This document shows, piece by piece, positions 26,155 through 36,262 of a stretch of 64,000 nt of DNA. The stretch spans positions 4,278,001-4,342,000 of the forward strand of contig NZ_CP014504.1 in NCBI RefSeq assembly GCF_001590605.1, read 5' to 3'. The position numbers were made by a program, and so were the translations under genes. The stretch's first letter is position 1. Every line of letters begins with the position of its first letter. The notes below the pieces were generated by a model. It saw nothing but the letters and a program-made list of their open reading frames with translations. It made no database searches and was not told the DNA's origin. The DNA is from Pedobacter cryoconitis. GTDB taxonomy: Bacteria > Bacteroidota > Bacteroidia > Sphingobacteriales > Sphingobacteriaceae.

Positions 26155-28125
26155 TTATTTAAACCAGGTATTGTTGGCGACATCTACGTCCGGTAAAACT
26201 TTTTCCGGGTCTAATTCTGCAGAGAGTAACTCTACTGTAGTTGGATAATTAATTGTCCAGCTCTTATTTCGCATCCAAACATCAACTGGTACTTTAATGT
26301 TCCCCACTTTACCATTTTTATCTTTCACTTGCAGGATAATAGGCATTGGCATTTGTTCCAGGTTCGTGATCACAATATTATAGCTTTCCAGCTGACCACC
26401 ATTTTTTACTGGTGTTACACTGGTAATTGCCTGATCCATGATCCAGTTATCCAGGAACCAGCCTTTCCAGAACCAGGAAAGGTCCTCTCCTGCGCCATTT
26501 TCCATCGATCTGAAAAAGTCGGTCGGTGTAGGATGCTTAAATGCCCAGGCTTTGATATAATTTCTGAATGCGTAATCAAAACGATCAGTACCTAATACTT
26601 CATTTCTTAAGAGTTGAAGACCCATTGCTGGTTTAAAATACAAGTTCTGGCCAATGTTGGTCTCTCCCATGGCATCCGGAGTCAATAAAATAAACTCTTT
26701 ATCTGGTTTTGACATTGCCTTGGCTGCCGCTTGTATGTTCTGCTTCGAATTTTTATATTCTCCTTTATTAAATGCTTCAGAAGATAATCCATTGATGAAA
26801 GTATTGAAACCTTCGTCCATCCAGCCATATTTACGTTCATTGCTTCCAACAATCATCGGGAACCAGCTATGTCCAAATTCATGGTCTATAACACCCCAGG
26901 TTTCATCAGTCTTCGCTTTCCAGCCGCAGAAAACAATCCCCGGATATTCCATACCGCTAATGTTGGAAGCAATGTTTACTGCCATTGGATAAGGGTATTC
27001 AAACCATTTATCAGAATAATGCTCAATACTTGCTTTCACATACTCTACTCCTCGTCCGTAACCGTCTTTTCCATTGCTTTCTACAGGTTGCGCAGAAACT
27101 GCCAGAGATTTTTTACCGCTTGGCAAATTAATCTTAGCGGCATCCAGTACAAAAGCTTTGGAAGAAGCAAAAGCCACATCTCTTGTATTCGACATTCTGT
27201 ATTTCCAGGTTAGCTGGTTTTTTGCAGGACGCGATTTAGGATCGGTCACTTCATCAGCCGTGCGGATAGCTATAGTCTGATCACTTAATTTTGCCGCATT
27301 CCATCTTTTCAATTGAACTGCTGTAAATACTTCTTCAGGATTTAACAATTCACCTGAGCCCATTAAGAGATGACTGGCAGGTGCAGTAATGCTATAGTTA
27401 ACATCTCCATATTCACAATAAAACTCTCCTGCTCCCCAATATGGCAGCGTATTCCACCCTAACACATCGTCATAAACACATAATCTTGGAAACCATTGTG
27501 CAATAGAATAGATCTCTCCATTTTGCGTGGTCAAATGTCCCATACGGTCTGATCCGTTTATTGGAATTACAAAAGAGTAATTCATTTTAATGGTTATGGT
27601 TTCGCCGCTTCCTGCCAGAGGTTTATCCAAACGGATCTGCATCCTGGTATCCTCTACCATTGAAGTAAATTTTACGCCTTGTGCTTTTTGAGAAACAGCA
27701 AGGTCAGTAATCTGGTATCCACCTTTTACCTTTTCGCCTCTTGCGCCATAACGGCTGCCAGGTTTGATCACACCGTTACCTCTGGAATGCTCTTCAAAAA
27801 GATTCTGGTCTAATTGCAGCCAGATATAGGGCAGCTGATCCGGACTGTTATTTTTATAAGTAATCGTTACTGTACCCGTTACTGTATTTTTTTGATCATC
27901 CAATGTAGCAGAAATGTTATAATCTGCGCGGTTTTGCCAGTATTTAGCGCCCGGATATCCACTTGCTGAGCGGAATTCATTTCCATTCTGTGTATAAAAT
28001 GAGGGGCCAAAAGCCAGATGTGGATCATAATTACTATCGGCAGCTGTTTTTTGCGCCTGCAAATTGGTACTAAAAGCAAAAAACACTACAAAAAGGAGTG
28101 TTCTCTGGATAAATTTATAATTCAT
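26155..28125 (-). CDS. M1-family metallopeptidase, secreted
   Basis: This zinc aminopeptidase-like enzyme has 656 residues. A signal peptide (to about residue 25, NLQAQ) implies export. The zinc site is HEFGH (415-419) with the third ligand Glu438 in DEGFN, exactly the HEXXH-X18-E spacing of M1. The upstream motif GMEYPG (391-396) replaces the GAMEN exopeptidase motif, so the specificity is not that of typical aminopeptidase N. No C-terminal ARM domain is evident. It is probably a periplasmic or outer-membrane-associated peptidase. It follows the 28156 gene on the same strand. Confidence 0.92.
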   Translation of the reverse strand: MNYKFIQRTLLFVVFFAFSTNLQAQKTAADSNYDPHLAFGPSFYTQNGNEFRSASGYPGAKYWQNRADYNISATLDDQKNTVTGTVTITYKNNSPDQLPYIWLQLDQNLFEEHSRGNGVIKPGSRYGARGEKVKGGYQITDLAVSQKAQGVKFTSMVEDTRMQIRLDKPLAGSGETITIKMNYSFVIPINGSDRMGHLTTQNGEIYSIAQWFPRLCVYDDVLGWNTLPYWGAGEFYCEYGDVNYSITAPASHLLMGSGELLNPEEVFTAVQLKRWNAAKLSDQTIAIRTADEVTDPKSRPAKNQLTWKYRMSNTRDVAFASSKAFVLDAAKINLPSGKKSLAVSAQPVESNGKDGYGRGVEYVKASIEHYSDKWFEYPYPMAVNIASNISGMEYPGIVFCGWKAKTDETWGVIDHEFGHSWFPMIVGSNERKYGWMDEGFNTFINGLSSEAFNKGEYKNSKQNIQAAAKAMSKPDKEFILLTPDAMGETNIGQNLYFKPAMGLQLLRNEVLGTDRFDYAFRNYIKAWAFKHPTPTDFFRSMENGAGEDLSWFWKGWFLDNWIMDQAITSVTPVKNGGQLESYNIVITNLEQMPMPIILQVKDKNGKVGNIKVPVDVWMRNKSWTINYPTTVELLSAELDPEKVLPDVDVANNTWFK

Positions 28126-28155
28126 TATATTGGGTTTTATGATTGTAAAAAGGGG

Positions 28156-28893
28156 TTACTGCCCTGTTAACTTCTTCATATTTGGCAATTTCCTCTGTTC
28201 CGGAGGTAATTTTAACCAAGTCTGATAAGCAACAGCAATATAGTAATCATAATTGAAAGGATCATCTGCCTTAACTCTTTCTACCGTTGGTCTGTATAGC
28301 TCAATAAACTCCTTAAGCTCTTGTCCCTGCAGCTTGATTAAGCTGTTGACGTGCTCTTCATTAAAGTACTTACTAATTTCGGCTTCATAGGCACCCCGTT
28401 CTTCCAGTGCTCTTTCTTTCGCTTTTTCTCTTCTTACTTTTCCAGAACCAAAAGCCAGGCCTATCCCTCCTGCACGCTGAACATTTTGCGTTGGGGAAAT
28501 TCCATGAACACGTTCAAATCCTTTTGCATTCGGGTTTTTCAGGTTCAGATCTTTGGAAAGCCTCGCACTCTGAATGTCAACTTGTTTCAGGTTGGTGGAT
28601 GAAGCAGGAAGATAAATGGTTTTGGATAACATATTAGTCAGATACAAAGTATCGGTATGGAAACCCGGCAGGGAAAATTCCAGTAAGTCACCTTTTTTCG
28701 CTTTAATCATGAATTGTCCGGCTGCACCTGTTGAGGTGGTCTCGTGCGTATTCAAATTCTTTACCGTTACCTTTTGCAGCGGGAAGCTCTTGTTATCATA
28801 GTCAAATACACCTCCGGTAATTCCGGTCTGTGCAAATGTATAGAGTGGTATTATCAGGAACAATACGAGGATCAGTTGTTTAAAAGTTTTCAT
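28156..28893 (-). CDS. Secreted protein with a carboxypeptidase-regulatory-like domain
   Basis: The 245-residue product has a signal peptide ending TFAQ (about residue 22). Residues about 23-100 form a CarboxypepD_reg-like beta-sandwich (GGVFDYDNKSFPLQKVTVKNLNTHETTSTGAAGQF), the same fold found at the start of SusC proteins. The remaining part, rich in Lys, Glu and Arg, has no recognised domain. It stands 30 bp upstream of the M1 peptidase and may be co-transcribed. The function is unknown. Confidence 0.8.
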   Translation of the reverse strand: MKTFKQLILVLFLIIPLYTFAQTGITGGVFDYDNKSFPLQKVTVKNLNTHETTSTGAAGQFMIKAKKGDLLEFSLPGFHTDTLYLTNMLSKTIYLPASSTNLKQVDIQSARLSKDLNLKNPNAKGFERVHGISPTQNVQRAGGIGLAFGSGKVRREKAKERALEERGAYEAEISKYFNEEHVNSLIKLQGQELKEFIELYRPTVERVKADDPFNYDYYIAVAYQTWLKLPPEQRKLPNMKKLTGQ

Positions 28894-29033
28894 GGTATTT
28901 CTTTTTCGTCAGCCCTGTAGCCCCCCTTTCGGGAAACTCAGAAAAAACGTGGTTTACAGGCGATAACTCCAAATATAATTTAGTTTAATGTTCCACCTTA
29001 TTTTTTAACAAAAATTAACAGGCAATGGTTTCC

Positions 29034-29381
29034 CTATTTCAATAATTTGCTATATAATTCCTCATCGAAGCTGATCAGGATTGCTTTTCCGTGTTGTTCT
29101 ACCACAGGGCGTTTAATTGCACTGGTATTGTTCAATAAAACTTCAATTGCCGATTTTTCATCTTTAACTGCCAGCTGCTGTTCGGGGGCCAGCTTTTTCC
29201 AGGTAGTCCCCTTTTTGTTTAAAACTACTTCCCAGCCAAAGGCTGCACACCACTGCTCAAGTTTTTCTGCAGTAATCCCCTGCTTTTTAAAATCATGAAA
29301 TTCATAATCAATGCCGTTGTCTGTCAACCACGTTCTTGCTTTTTTAACTGTATTACAATTCGGAATCCCGTAAACTATCAT
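29034..29381 (-). CDS. ArsC/Spx-family thioredoxin-fold protein (YffB-like)
   Basis: This 115-residue protein opens IVYGIPNCNTVKKARTWL, the pattern of the E. coli YffB group of the ArsC family, with a single Cys in NCNTVKKA. Such proteins resemble arsenate reductase but their physiological role is poorly known; glutathione-dependent thiol reduction has been proposed. It is not a clear Spx regulator, as the CXXC motif is absent. It is a single gene whose start faces the signalling block. Confidence 0.85.
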   Translation of the reverse strand: MIVYGIPNCNTVKKARTWLTDNGIDYEFHDFKKQGITAEKLEQWCAAFGWEVVLNKKGTTWKKLAPEQQLAVKDEKSAIEVLLNNTSAIKRPVVEQHGKAILISFDEELYSKLLK

Positions 29382-29419
29382 CTGTATAAAATAAACGTAA
29401 ATATACCTATATTTCCCTA

Positions 29420-29457
29420 TTCGTCACATTTTTTGAGGCGTTCATCACATTTTGACG
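29420..29457 (+). promoter_or_regulatory. Direct repeats upstream of the LytS/LytTR genes
   Basis: Two copies of TTC[G/A]TCACATTTT start at 29420/29421 and 29441/29442, a 21-bp period, and are followed by a near-consensus -7 element TAGTATTG (29478-29485). LytTR regulators commonly bind two imperfect direct repeats on the same helix face, about two turns apart. This is therefore a candidate autoregulatory site of the neighbouring LytTR response regulator. Confidence 0.4.
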
Positions 29458-29541
29458 CCCTAAACAAAAACCCTTTGTAGTATTGTAGAGGAATCAGTTT
29501 AAAACAGATCTGGTCCCAGCGCTTTACAAGAAAACCATCAC

Positions 29542-31044
29542 ATGAAGATTAACATCAAAGACCTCAGCAAAATAGAATTCTGGACCGCAAGTATCATGTA
29601 TGGCTTTGCCATCATGATGATCATTTCAAATGGTTCAACTAATCATATTTCCACTCCTTACAATTTCCAGGAGGCTAAAGTCAGCTTTAGCTATCTTTCC
29701 AATTATTTTTTGCCGGGATTGTTTAAATATTCTATTCTTTATTTCAGTTTTCTCCTGCTCAATTTCTGCTGTCTTCCTCCTTTATACCAAAAGAAAAATA
29801 CGGGGATAAATCTTTCCATTTTATTTGGTGTTTACTTATTCTCCGGATTGGTTTTGAGTATTGCACAGACTTATAGCCAAGCTTATACGCTGGTTAAATA
29901 TGATGAGCTGGATGAGGCTTATAATTACATTTTCTTTCAGGGTTTTACTTATGCGGGCTGGGTTGTTGTACTCACAGCAATTTATGTAGCGCTCAAAAAG
30001 CTAATCATCTATCTGATGGAGAGTAAAGAAGAAGAGAGTAATCAAAAAATGAAATTGGAAATTGCATTTGCTTCTGCTTTCTGGTTCCTGGGAATATTAG
30101 TCTGGGTGGTTATAGCGGTAGACTTCAGGGTAATTCTGGCCTGGACTTTAGTGGTTGGATCTTGTACTTTCCTCACGATCTATGGGATTTATTACCTGAT
30201 TCCAAATACAATAGCGCAAGGAAAGAAGTTCCGCAACTATTTAGGTAAGAACATGTTATTAGCGCTGATTTTCTGTATCCCTCTGGGTTTAATAGCTGCC
30301 GCAATTACCGGTGATGGTGAGATGTTCCCAATCGTAAATATCTTTCATCTGATAGCCCAATTAATGATCAGTACCCCATTGGCCTGGTATATCTATAAAA
30401 CAAGAAATGCAACAGAAGAACAAATATTTGCACTTAAAAAAGAGCTTGGAAAATCTGATGCGAACCTTGGATTCCTGAAGTCTCAGATTAACCCGCATTT
30501 TCTCTTCAATGCATTAAATACGCTTTATGGCACTGCCTTACAGGAGAAAGCCGAGCGCACTGGAGAAGGGATACAAAAACTAGGAGATATGATGCGTTTT
30601 ATGCTGCACGAAAACATGCAGGACAAGATATCGCTGGTCAGAGATATTGATTATCTGAATAACTATATAGAATTACAGAAATTGAGGACTTCTACTACGG
30701 TAGATATCAATATCAAAACTGAAATTGAAGAACAACTAATGGATCTGAAGATCTCACCGATGTTATTAATCCCATTTGTTGAAAATGCTTTTAAACATGG
30801 GATCAGCTTACAATCCCCTTCACATATCAAAGTAACTTTACAAACCAAAGCAAACATGCTTTATTTTGATGTCAACAACAGTATTCACCTGAAGGCTGAT
30901 GGAGATCCTGAAAAAGTCAATAGTGGCATAGGTTTAGAAAATGTAAAACAGCGCTTAAGTCTATTGTATCCGAAAAAACATGAACTGATCATCAGAGAAA
31001 GTGCAAAAGAGTTTTTCGTACATTTAACGCTGAATCTAGATTAA
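29542..31044 (+). CDS. LytS-type sensor histidine kinase
   Basis: The 500-residue product has an N-terminal membrane region of about eight helices (residues 15-285) without a recognisable extracellular domain. A His_kinase domain (PF06580) follows, with the phosphoacceptor His319 in QINPHFLFNALN, and an ATPase domain containing PFVENAFKHG and GIGLENVKQRL. It is coupled to the LytTR regulator 4 bp downstream. The signal sensed is unknown. Confidence 0.92.
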   Translation: MKINIKDLSKIEFWTASIMYGFAIMMIISNGSTNHISTPYNFQEAKVSFSYLSNYFLPGLFKYSILYFSFLLLNFCCLPPLYQKKNTGINLSILFGVYLFSGLVLSIAQTYSQAYTLVKYDELDEAYNYIFFQGFTYAGWVVVLTAIYVALKKLIIYLMESKEEESNQKMKLEIAFASAFWFLGILVWVVIAVDFRVILAWTLVVGSCTFLTIYGIYYLIPNTIAQGKKFRNYLGKNMLLALIFCIPLGLIAAAITGDGEMFPIVNIFHLIAQLMISTPLAWYIYKTRNATEEQIFALKKELGKSDANLGFLKSQINPHFLFNALNTLYGTALQEKAERTGEGIQKLGDMMRFMLHENMQDKISLVRDIDYLNNYIELQKLRTSTTVDINIKTEIEEQLMDLKISPMLLIPFVENAFKHGISLQSPSHIKVTLQTKANMLYFDVNNSIHLKADGDPEKVNSGIGLENVKQRLSLLYPKKHELIIRESAKEFFVHLTLNLD

Positions 31045-31047
31045 AAA

Positions 31048-31731
31048 ATGATTGCCATAGCGATAGATGATGAGCCCATAGCGTTGGATATAGTAAAATC
31101 CCATGCCTCCAAAGTTTCTTTTATTACACTTCAGGCGGTATTTACCAATGCTTTTGATGCGATCGCCTATTTGCAGCAAAATGAAGTAGACCTGATCTTT
31201 CTGGATATTAAAATGCCGGATATCAATGGAATAGATTTTCTAAACAGCCTGAGCAATCCTCCGCTGGTTATTTTCACAACTGCTTATGCAGAACATGCAG
31301 TAAAAGGATTTGAATTGAATGCGCTGGATTATTTGCTGAAGCCTTTCTCGCTGGCCCGTTTTTTAAAAGCTTGTAATAAGGCAGAAGAATTGCATAGTTT
31401 ACGCAAAAAAGCTGTGGCCACCAGTCAACCTGCCTATATATTTATTAAAGATGGTTATGAGCAGATTAAAGTCGCTATTGATGATATTCTGTTTATTGAA
31501 GCCGCAGGAAATTATACGCAGATCAGTCTGCTGAACAATCCTTCCCTGAGTACCAGAATGCCAATCAGTGAAATGCAGGCACTGCTTCCTGCACAGAAAT
31601 TCATCCGGACACACCGCGCATTTATAGTCGCTAAAGGTGCAGTAACTAAATTTGACAGGAACCAGATCTGGATCGGCGAAAAAATCATTCCTATCGGCCC
31701 TACTTATGCCCAGTGTTTGCTGGAACTCTAA
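31048..31731 (+). CDS. LytTR-family response regulator
   Basis: This 227-residue two-domain transcription factor partners with the preceding kinase. The receiver domain (1-120) has Asp53 in FLDIKMPD as the phosphate acceptor and an acidic pair at residues 7-8. The LytTR DNA-binding domain (about 130-227) includes FIKDGYEQIKVAIDDILFIEAAGNYTQI and RTHRAFIVAKGAV. Its target may include its own promoter, where paired direct repeats are seen. Confidence 0.93.
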   Translation: MIAIAIDDEPIALDIVKSHASKVSFITLQAVFTNAFDAIAYLQQNEVDLIFLDIKMPDINGIDFLNSLSNPPLVIFTTAYAEHAVKGFELNALDYLLKPFSLARFLKACNKAEELHSLRKKAVATSQPAYIFIKDGYEQIKVAIDDILFIEAAGNYTQISLLNNPSLSTRMPISEMQALLPAQKFIRTHRAFIVAKGAVTKFDRNQIWIGEKIIPIGPTYAQCLLEL

Positions 31732-31915
31732 GAATTTGTGTAAATTTTTAACGCCTGCTTAAAATTAGCAGTCAATTTTCAGCCTTACTCCCGGGGATGG
31801 GTATTTATCAGTATAATTGTCTTGTATTCAATAGTGTCAGTTCATGTTTATCTTTTTAGATTGAGCATAAATCCTGAATACTAAAGATCTTAATTATCCG
31901 AATTTCTAACTACAT
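31732..31915. other. Gap between the LytTR regulator and the hybrid kinase
   Basis: In these 184 bases no gene and no strong hairpin were seen. It presumably carries the promoter for the 31916 operon, but no consensus pair was confirmed. Confidence 0.4.
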
Positions 31916-34900
31916 ATGTTCAAATTAACATTTAAACAACAGGTATTGACAGGGTTTGTTATTTCCCTGCTATTTGTTCTGCTTTCTGCAGTTACTTCTT
32001 ATTACAGCATCAAGCTGATGGACGAAGATTCAAGATGGGAAAACCATACTTATGATGTCATTGATGTTGCACAGGATATTGAATTGAAAGTTCTGAATGC
32101 TGAGACCTCTTTAAGAGGTTATATCATTACCCAGCGTAGCCAGTACCTGGAATTTTATAATAAAAACATTAATCAGATCCTGCCTAAAATTAAGAAAATG
32201 CAGAAGCTGACAGCTGATAACCCAATCCAGCAGCAAAGGCTCGACTCCCTTGAATTTTACGCCGTTCAAAAGATCAGGGATATGGAAGACATCCTTCAGG
32301 CCAATAACACGATGGGTAAAGAAGCAGCAGTTCAAATAGTCCTGACTGATAAGGGAAAACTATTTAAAACAAATATGCTCAGGCTGAATAATACAGCTAT
32401 TCATGCAGAGCATGAACTTCTTGCTATAAGAAAAGAAAAAAGGGAGAAGAGTACATTACAGTCTACCTTTATTGTCGTAGTCAGTTCAGTTATTATTTTT
32501 GGATTGATCTTATACCTGTTCAGCTTCATTAAAAGAACATTTGATGAACAGAGTTTAACAGAGATCACTATCCGGGAAAACAATGCCAAGCTGGAGACAC
32601 TATCCGAAGAGAATCAACAGAAGAATTGGTTATTGTCCAGTGCATCCGCAATCAATGAATCTATGCGGGGAGAACAGGAAACTGATGAATTGTCCACACA
32701 TATCATTACTGAACTGTGTACTTATTTAGCTGCTTCTGTAGGTGCACTGTATCTTTTCAATCCGAAAAAAGAAACCTTACAACTGAGTGGAGCGTATGCT
32801 TACCAGGAGAAAAAAGGAAAGCTCAAAGAAATTGCGCTTGGCGAAGGTTTAGTTGGCCAGGTTGCCTTAGAAAAACGGATTAAACAACTCAACGATATTC
32901 CTGCAGATTACCTGAAAATATCTTCAGGTCTGGGGGACACTGCGCCAAAAAATATTATCATCATACCTGTTATTTTTGAAGAGGAAACTATCGCAGTCAT
33001 AGAATTGGGGTTTTCTGCTGAACCAGATGAAATCGTGATCCTTTTATTAAATATGATTACCGAAAGTATAGGTGTCGGTATCAATAGTGCTGTAGCAAGG
33101 GCACAATTACGCGACCTGTTCCTGCAAACACAACAACAGGCAGAGGAATTGGAAAGCCAGCAGGAAGAGTTACGCACAACCAATGAAGAGCTGATTCATA
33201 AATCTGAAGAACTGCAAGCTTCTGAAGAAGAACTTAGGGTACAACAGGAAGAGCTGCGTCAAACCAATGCCGAACTCGAAGAAAAAGCAAGCCTGCTGGA
33301 AGAACGCAATATCTCTGTAAATGAGGCGAGGGAAGCCATGAGTTTAAAGGCTGAAGAGTTAGAAGTATCCAGCAAATACAAATCAGAGTTCCTGGCCAAT
33401 ATGAGCCATGAATTAAGGACCCCGCTAAACAGTATTCTGATCCTGGCAAGAATATTAAAAGAAAACAGACCTGAGAACTTAAATGAAGAACAGCTTAAAT
33501 ATGCCGGGGTCATTCATAATGCAGGAAGTGATCTGCTAACCTTGATCAATGATATTCTTGACCTTTCTAAAATCGAATCCGGAAAAGTTGAGCTGGATAT
33601 TGAGCCGGTGAGGCCGCAAGAGATCAAACAAAATATGGAATCTCTCTTTACAGAGATTGCCAAAAGCAAAAAGATAGCTTACCAGATTACGCTTGGTCAG
33701 GGGCTGCCGGAGCGGATCATGACTGATTTATCAAGAGCAGAGCAAATCATCAAGAACCTCTTATCAAATGCCTTTAAGTTTACTCCTGAAAACGGAGAGG
33801 TTAAACTGGAAATCGGTCTGGCGGATGATCAGCTCAAATATTATTCAGAACATCTTAAAAACAGCAATCAGCAGCTCATTTCCTTCAGTGTTAAAGACTC
33901 TGGAATAGGTATTCCTGAGGACAAACAGAAACTGATCTTTGAAGCCTTTAAACAGGCAGATGGTACCACCAGCAGAAAATACGGAGGGACTGGCCTTGGC
34001 CTTTCTATCAGTAAAGAGCTTGCTAATATTTTAGGTGGGGAGATTCAGGTCAACAGTGGACAGGGTATTGGAAGTTGTTTCACGCTTTATCTGCCAGTAA
34101 CACACCAAAATCAATTTGATGTGCCTGAACCGGCACCCCATCCTGAACCAGTTATCATGCCGTTTATTTCGGAAGAACCAGTGCTGTCTCCTCTGAATAA
34201 AAACAGGAAACAGACCTTGTTAATTGTTGAAGACGACCTTGTCTTTGCAGATGTTCTGAAAGATTATGCGACTGAAAAAGGCTTTGAGCCTTTACTTGCG
34301 CACAGTGGTGATGTAGGTTTGGAAATGGCCATAAGAGAGCTTCCGGATGCAATTATACTGGATGTTATGTTACCGGTAATGGACGGATGGAGCATTCTGA
34401 AAAGGTTGAAAGACAATCCGCAAACTAAGCACATCCCAATCCATATGATGTCAGCTGGTGAAGCCAAAGGAGAAAGAGCTTTAAAAGAAGGTGCAATTGG
34501 CTTCCTGAAAAAGCCGATTGAACAGGACCAGTTAGCGCATGCTTTCTCTGTGTTGAACTCTGGCCATATTTTATACAACTTCCAGACCGTGCTGATCATT
34601 GAAGATCATGAACTGCAGAGCCTTGCTGTTAAAGAGCAGCTGGTAGAAAAAGGAATTGAGGTTGCACAGGCCTTTACGGGTAAGGAAGCATTGAAAATGC
34701 TTGAGGATCAAACGTTCGACTGTATTATCCTGGATTTAAATCTTCCTGATACATCTGGTTTTGATTTACTTGATGAGATCAAAACACAGGACCGGTTTAC
34801 GCATATCCCGGTTATTATCAATACAGCGATGGAGCTTGATCAGGATAAGATTGCACATATCATGAAATATTCTGAGGCGATGGTCTTGAAGTCGAACAAG

Positions 34901-35395
34901 TCTAATGACAGGCTGATTGATGAGGTAAGCCTGTTTATGAATAAATTGAAGAAACAAGATACCTTTCAAACTACTGCCAAAGGTTCTTCGAAAAATAAAA
35001 CTGTTTCCACGATAGAGAAAGTATTGAAAGACAAAACGATCTTGATTACCGATGATGATATGCGGAATATCTTTGCTTTATCAAGTGCTTTGCAAGTTTA
35101 TGATATCAATATTGTGATTGCTAACAATGGTAGGGAAGCCATAGAAAAACTGGAAGAAACAGCAAATATTGACTTGGTATTGATGGATATTATGATGCCT
35201 GAAATGGATGGTTATGAAGCTATGCGGATGATCAGAGAAAAGCGGGAATATAAGAAACTTCCAATTATTGCTTTAACCGCTAAGGCGATGAAGAACGACC
35301 GGGAAAAATGTATTGAAGCTGGGGCAAATGATTATATAGCTAAACCTGTTGATATTGATCAACTGTTGTCAATGTTAAGAGTATGGTTAAGTTAA
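31916..35395 (+). CDS. Hybrid histidine kinase: CHASE3-GAF-HisKA-HATPase with three receivers
   Basis: The 1159-residue product has two membrane helices (about 10-31 and 181-204) bracketing a periplasmic CHASE3-like helical domain (LNAETSLRGYIITQRSQYLEFYNKN). A GAF domain (about 250-400) and a long coiled coil (400-490, repeated EEL/QASEEELR heptads) lead to HisKA with His498 in NMSHELRTPLNS and an HATPase with GTGLGLSISKEL. Three receivers follow, with acceptor sites LDVMLPVMDG, LDLNLPDTSG and MDIMMPEMDG. It is a large phosphorelay hub, 1 bp before cheR. Confidence 0.93.
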   Translation: MFKLTFKQQVLTGFVISLLFVLLSAVTSYYSIKLMDEDSRWENHTYDVIDVAQDIELKVLNAETSLRGYIITQRSQYLEFYNKNINQILPKIKKMQKLTADNPIQQQRLDSLEFYAVQKIRDMEDILQANNTMGKEAAVQIVLTDKGKLFKTNMLRLNNTAIHAEHELLAIRKEKREKSTLQSTFIVVVSSVIIFGLILYLFSFIKRTFDEQSLTEITIRENNAKLETLSEENQQKNWLLSSASAINESMRGEQETDELSTHIITELCTYLAASVGALYLFNPKKETLQLSGAYAYQEKKGKLKEIALGEGLVGQVALEKRIKQLNDIPADYLKISSGLGDTAPKNIIIIPVIFEEETIAVIELGFSAEPDEIVILLLNMITESIGVGINSAVARAQLRDLFLQTQQQAEELESQQEELRTTNEELIHKSEELQASEEELRVQQEELRQTNAELEEKASLLEERNISVNEAREAMSLKAEELEVSSKYKSEFLANMSHELRTPLNSILILARILKENRPENLNEEQLKYAGVIHNAGSDLLTLINDILDLSKIESGKVELDIEPVRPQEIKQNMESLFTEIAKSKKIAYQITLGQGLPERIMTDLSRAEQIIKNLLSNAFKFTPENGEVKLEIGLADDQLKYYSEHLKNSNQQLISFSVKDSGIGIPEDKQKLIFEAFKQADGTTSRKYGGTGLGLSISKELANILGGEIQVNSGQGIGSCFTLYLPVTHQNQFDVPEPAPHPEPVIMPFISEEPVLSPLNKNRKQTLLIVEDDLVFADVLKDYATEKGFEPLLAHSGDVGLEMAIRELPDAIILDVMLPVMDGWSILKRLKDNPQTKHIPIHMMSAGEAKGERALKEGAIGFLKKPIEQDQLAHAFSVLNSGHILYNFQTVLIIEDHELQSLAVKEQLVEKGIEVAQAFTGKEALKMLEDQTFDCIILDLNLPDTSGFDLLDEIKTQDRFTHIPVIINTAMELDQDKIAHIMKYSEAMVLKSNKSNDRLIDEVSLFMNKLKKQDTFQTTAKGSSKNKTVSTIEKVLKDKTILITDDDMRNIFALSSALQVYDINIVIANNGREAIEKLEETANIDLVLMDIMMPEMDGYEAMRMIREKREYKKLPIIALTAKAMKNDREKCIEAGANDYIAKPVDIDQLLSMLRVWLS

Positions 35396-35396
35396 G

Positions 35397-36233
35397 ATGA
35401 GTGTCTCTGCAGAAAACCCGGAAGATGTAATTAGCTATGAAGAACTGGAAAGCCTCACAAGTTTCATCTATAATATACATGGTTTCGACTTTAGTGATTA
35501 TTCTGCTGCTTCACTTAAGAGAAGGGTAACAAGAATTATGCAATTACAACAACTAAGCTTGTTTGAATTACGTACCTTATTAACAAATGACCATGACTAC
35601 TTTGAATATTTTCTGATTGAAGTTACAGTGAACGTAACCGAAATGTTCAGGGACCCGGTTTTTTATAAATCAGTTGCTGAACATGTTATTCCCTATTTAA
35701 GATCTTATCAGAGGATAAAAGTATGGAATGCAGGTTGTTCAACCGGAGAGGAACTTTATTCGTTTGCGATTCTGTTTGCTGAACAGCATCTCTATGAACG
35801 GAGTTTTTTTTATGGAACTGATATCAATGCTGATGTTTTAGAGTTTGCCAAAAATGGGATATACGATTTGCAGAAGATGAAACATTATTCAGAAAACTAT
35901 CAAAAAACGGGTGCTTTACATACCCTTTCAGACTATTATACGGCACGTTATGGAGCTGCATCAATTAATCACTCTTTAAAAAAGAATATGTTATTCTCAG
36001 CACACAATCTCGCTTCTGACGGAGTCTTTAATGAGTTTCAATTGATTTCGTGCCGCAATGTGCTGATTTACTTCAATACGGCCCTTCAAAAAAAGGTGAT
36101 TGACCTTTTTTACAATAGTTTAGCTAACTTTGGCTTTCTTTGTTTAGGCTCCAAAGAGACGCTGAGAAGTTCAGAAATCGGGCGCTTTAAGATCGTGGAT
36201 AAAAAAAATAATATTTACCAAAAAATAGCATAA
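35397..36233 (+). CDS. CheR-family protein-glutamate methyltransferase
   Basis: The 278-residue product has the N-terminal helical CheR domain (ASLKRRVTRIMQ) and the SAM-binding Rossmann part with VWNAGCSTGEELYS (about 112-126), FFYGTDINADVLEFA and the NVLIYF segment. CheR methylates Glu residues of chemoreceptors; in kinase clusters of this type it more likely modifies the hybrid kinase or has become a regulatory module. No CheB demethylase or chemoreceptor is present nearby, which is unusual for such clusters. Confidence 0.93.
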   Translation: MSVSAENPEDVISYEELESLTSFIYNIHGFDFSDYSAASLKRRVTRIMQLQQLSLFELRTLLTNDHDYFEYFLIEVTVNVTEMFRDPVFYKSVAEHVIPYLRSYQRIKVWNAGCSTGEELYSFAILFAEQHLYERSFFYGTDINADVLEFAKNGIYDLQKMKHYSENYQKTGALHTLSDYYTARYGAASINHSLKKNMLFSAHNLASDGVFNEFQLISCRNVLIYFNTALQKKVIDLFYNSLANFGFLCLGSKETLRSSEIGRFKIVDKKNNIYQKIA

Positions 36234-36262
36234 TCTTTTCAAAGAAGATTCCCCTTAAAATT

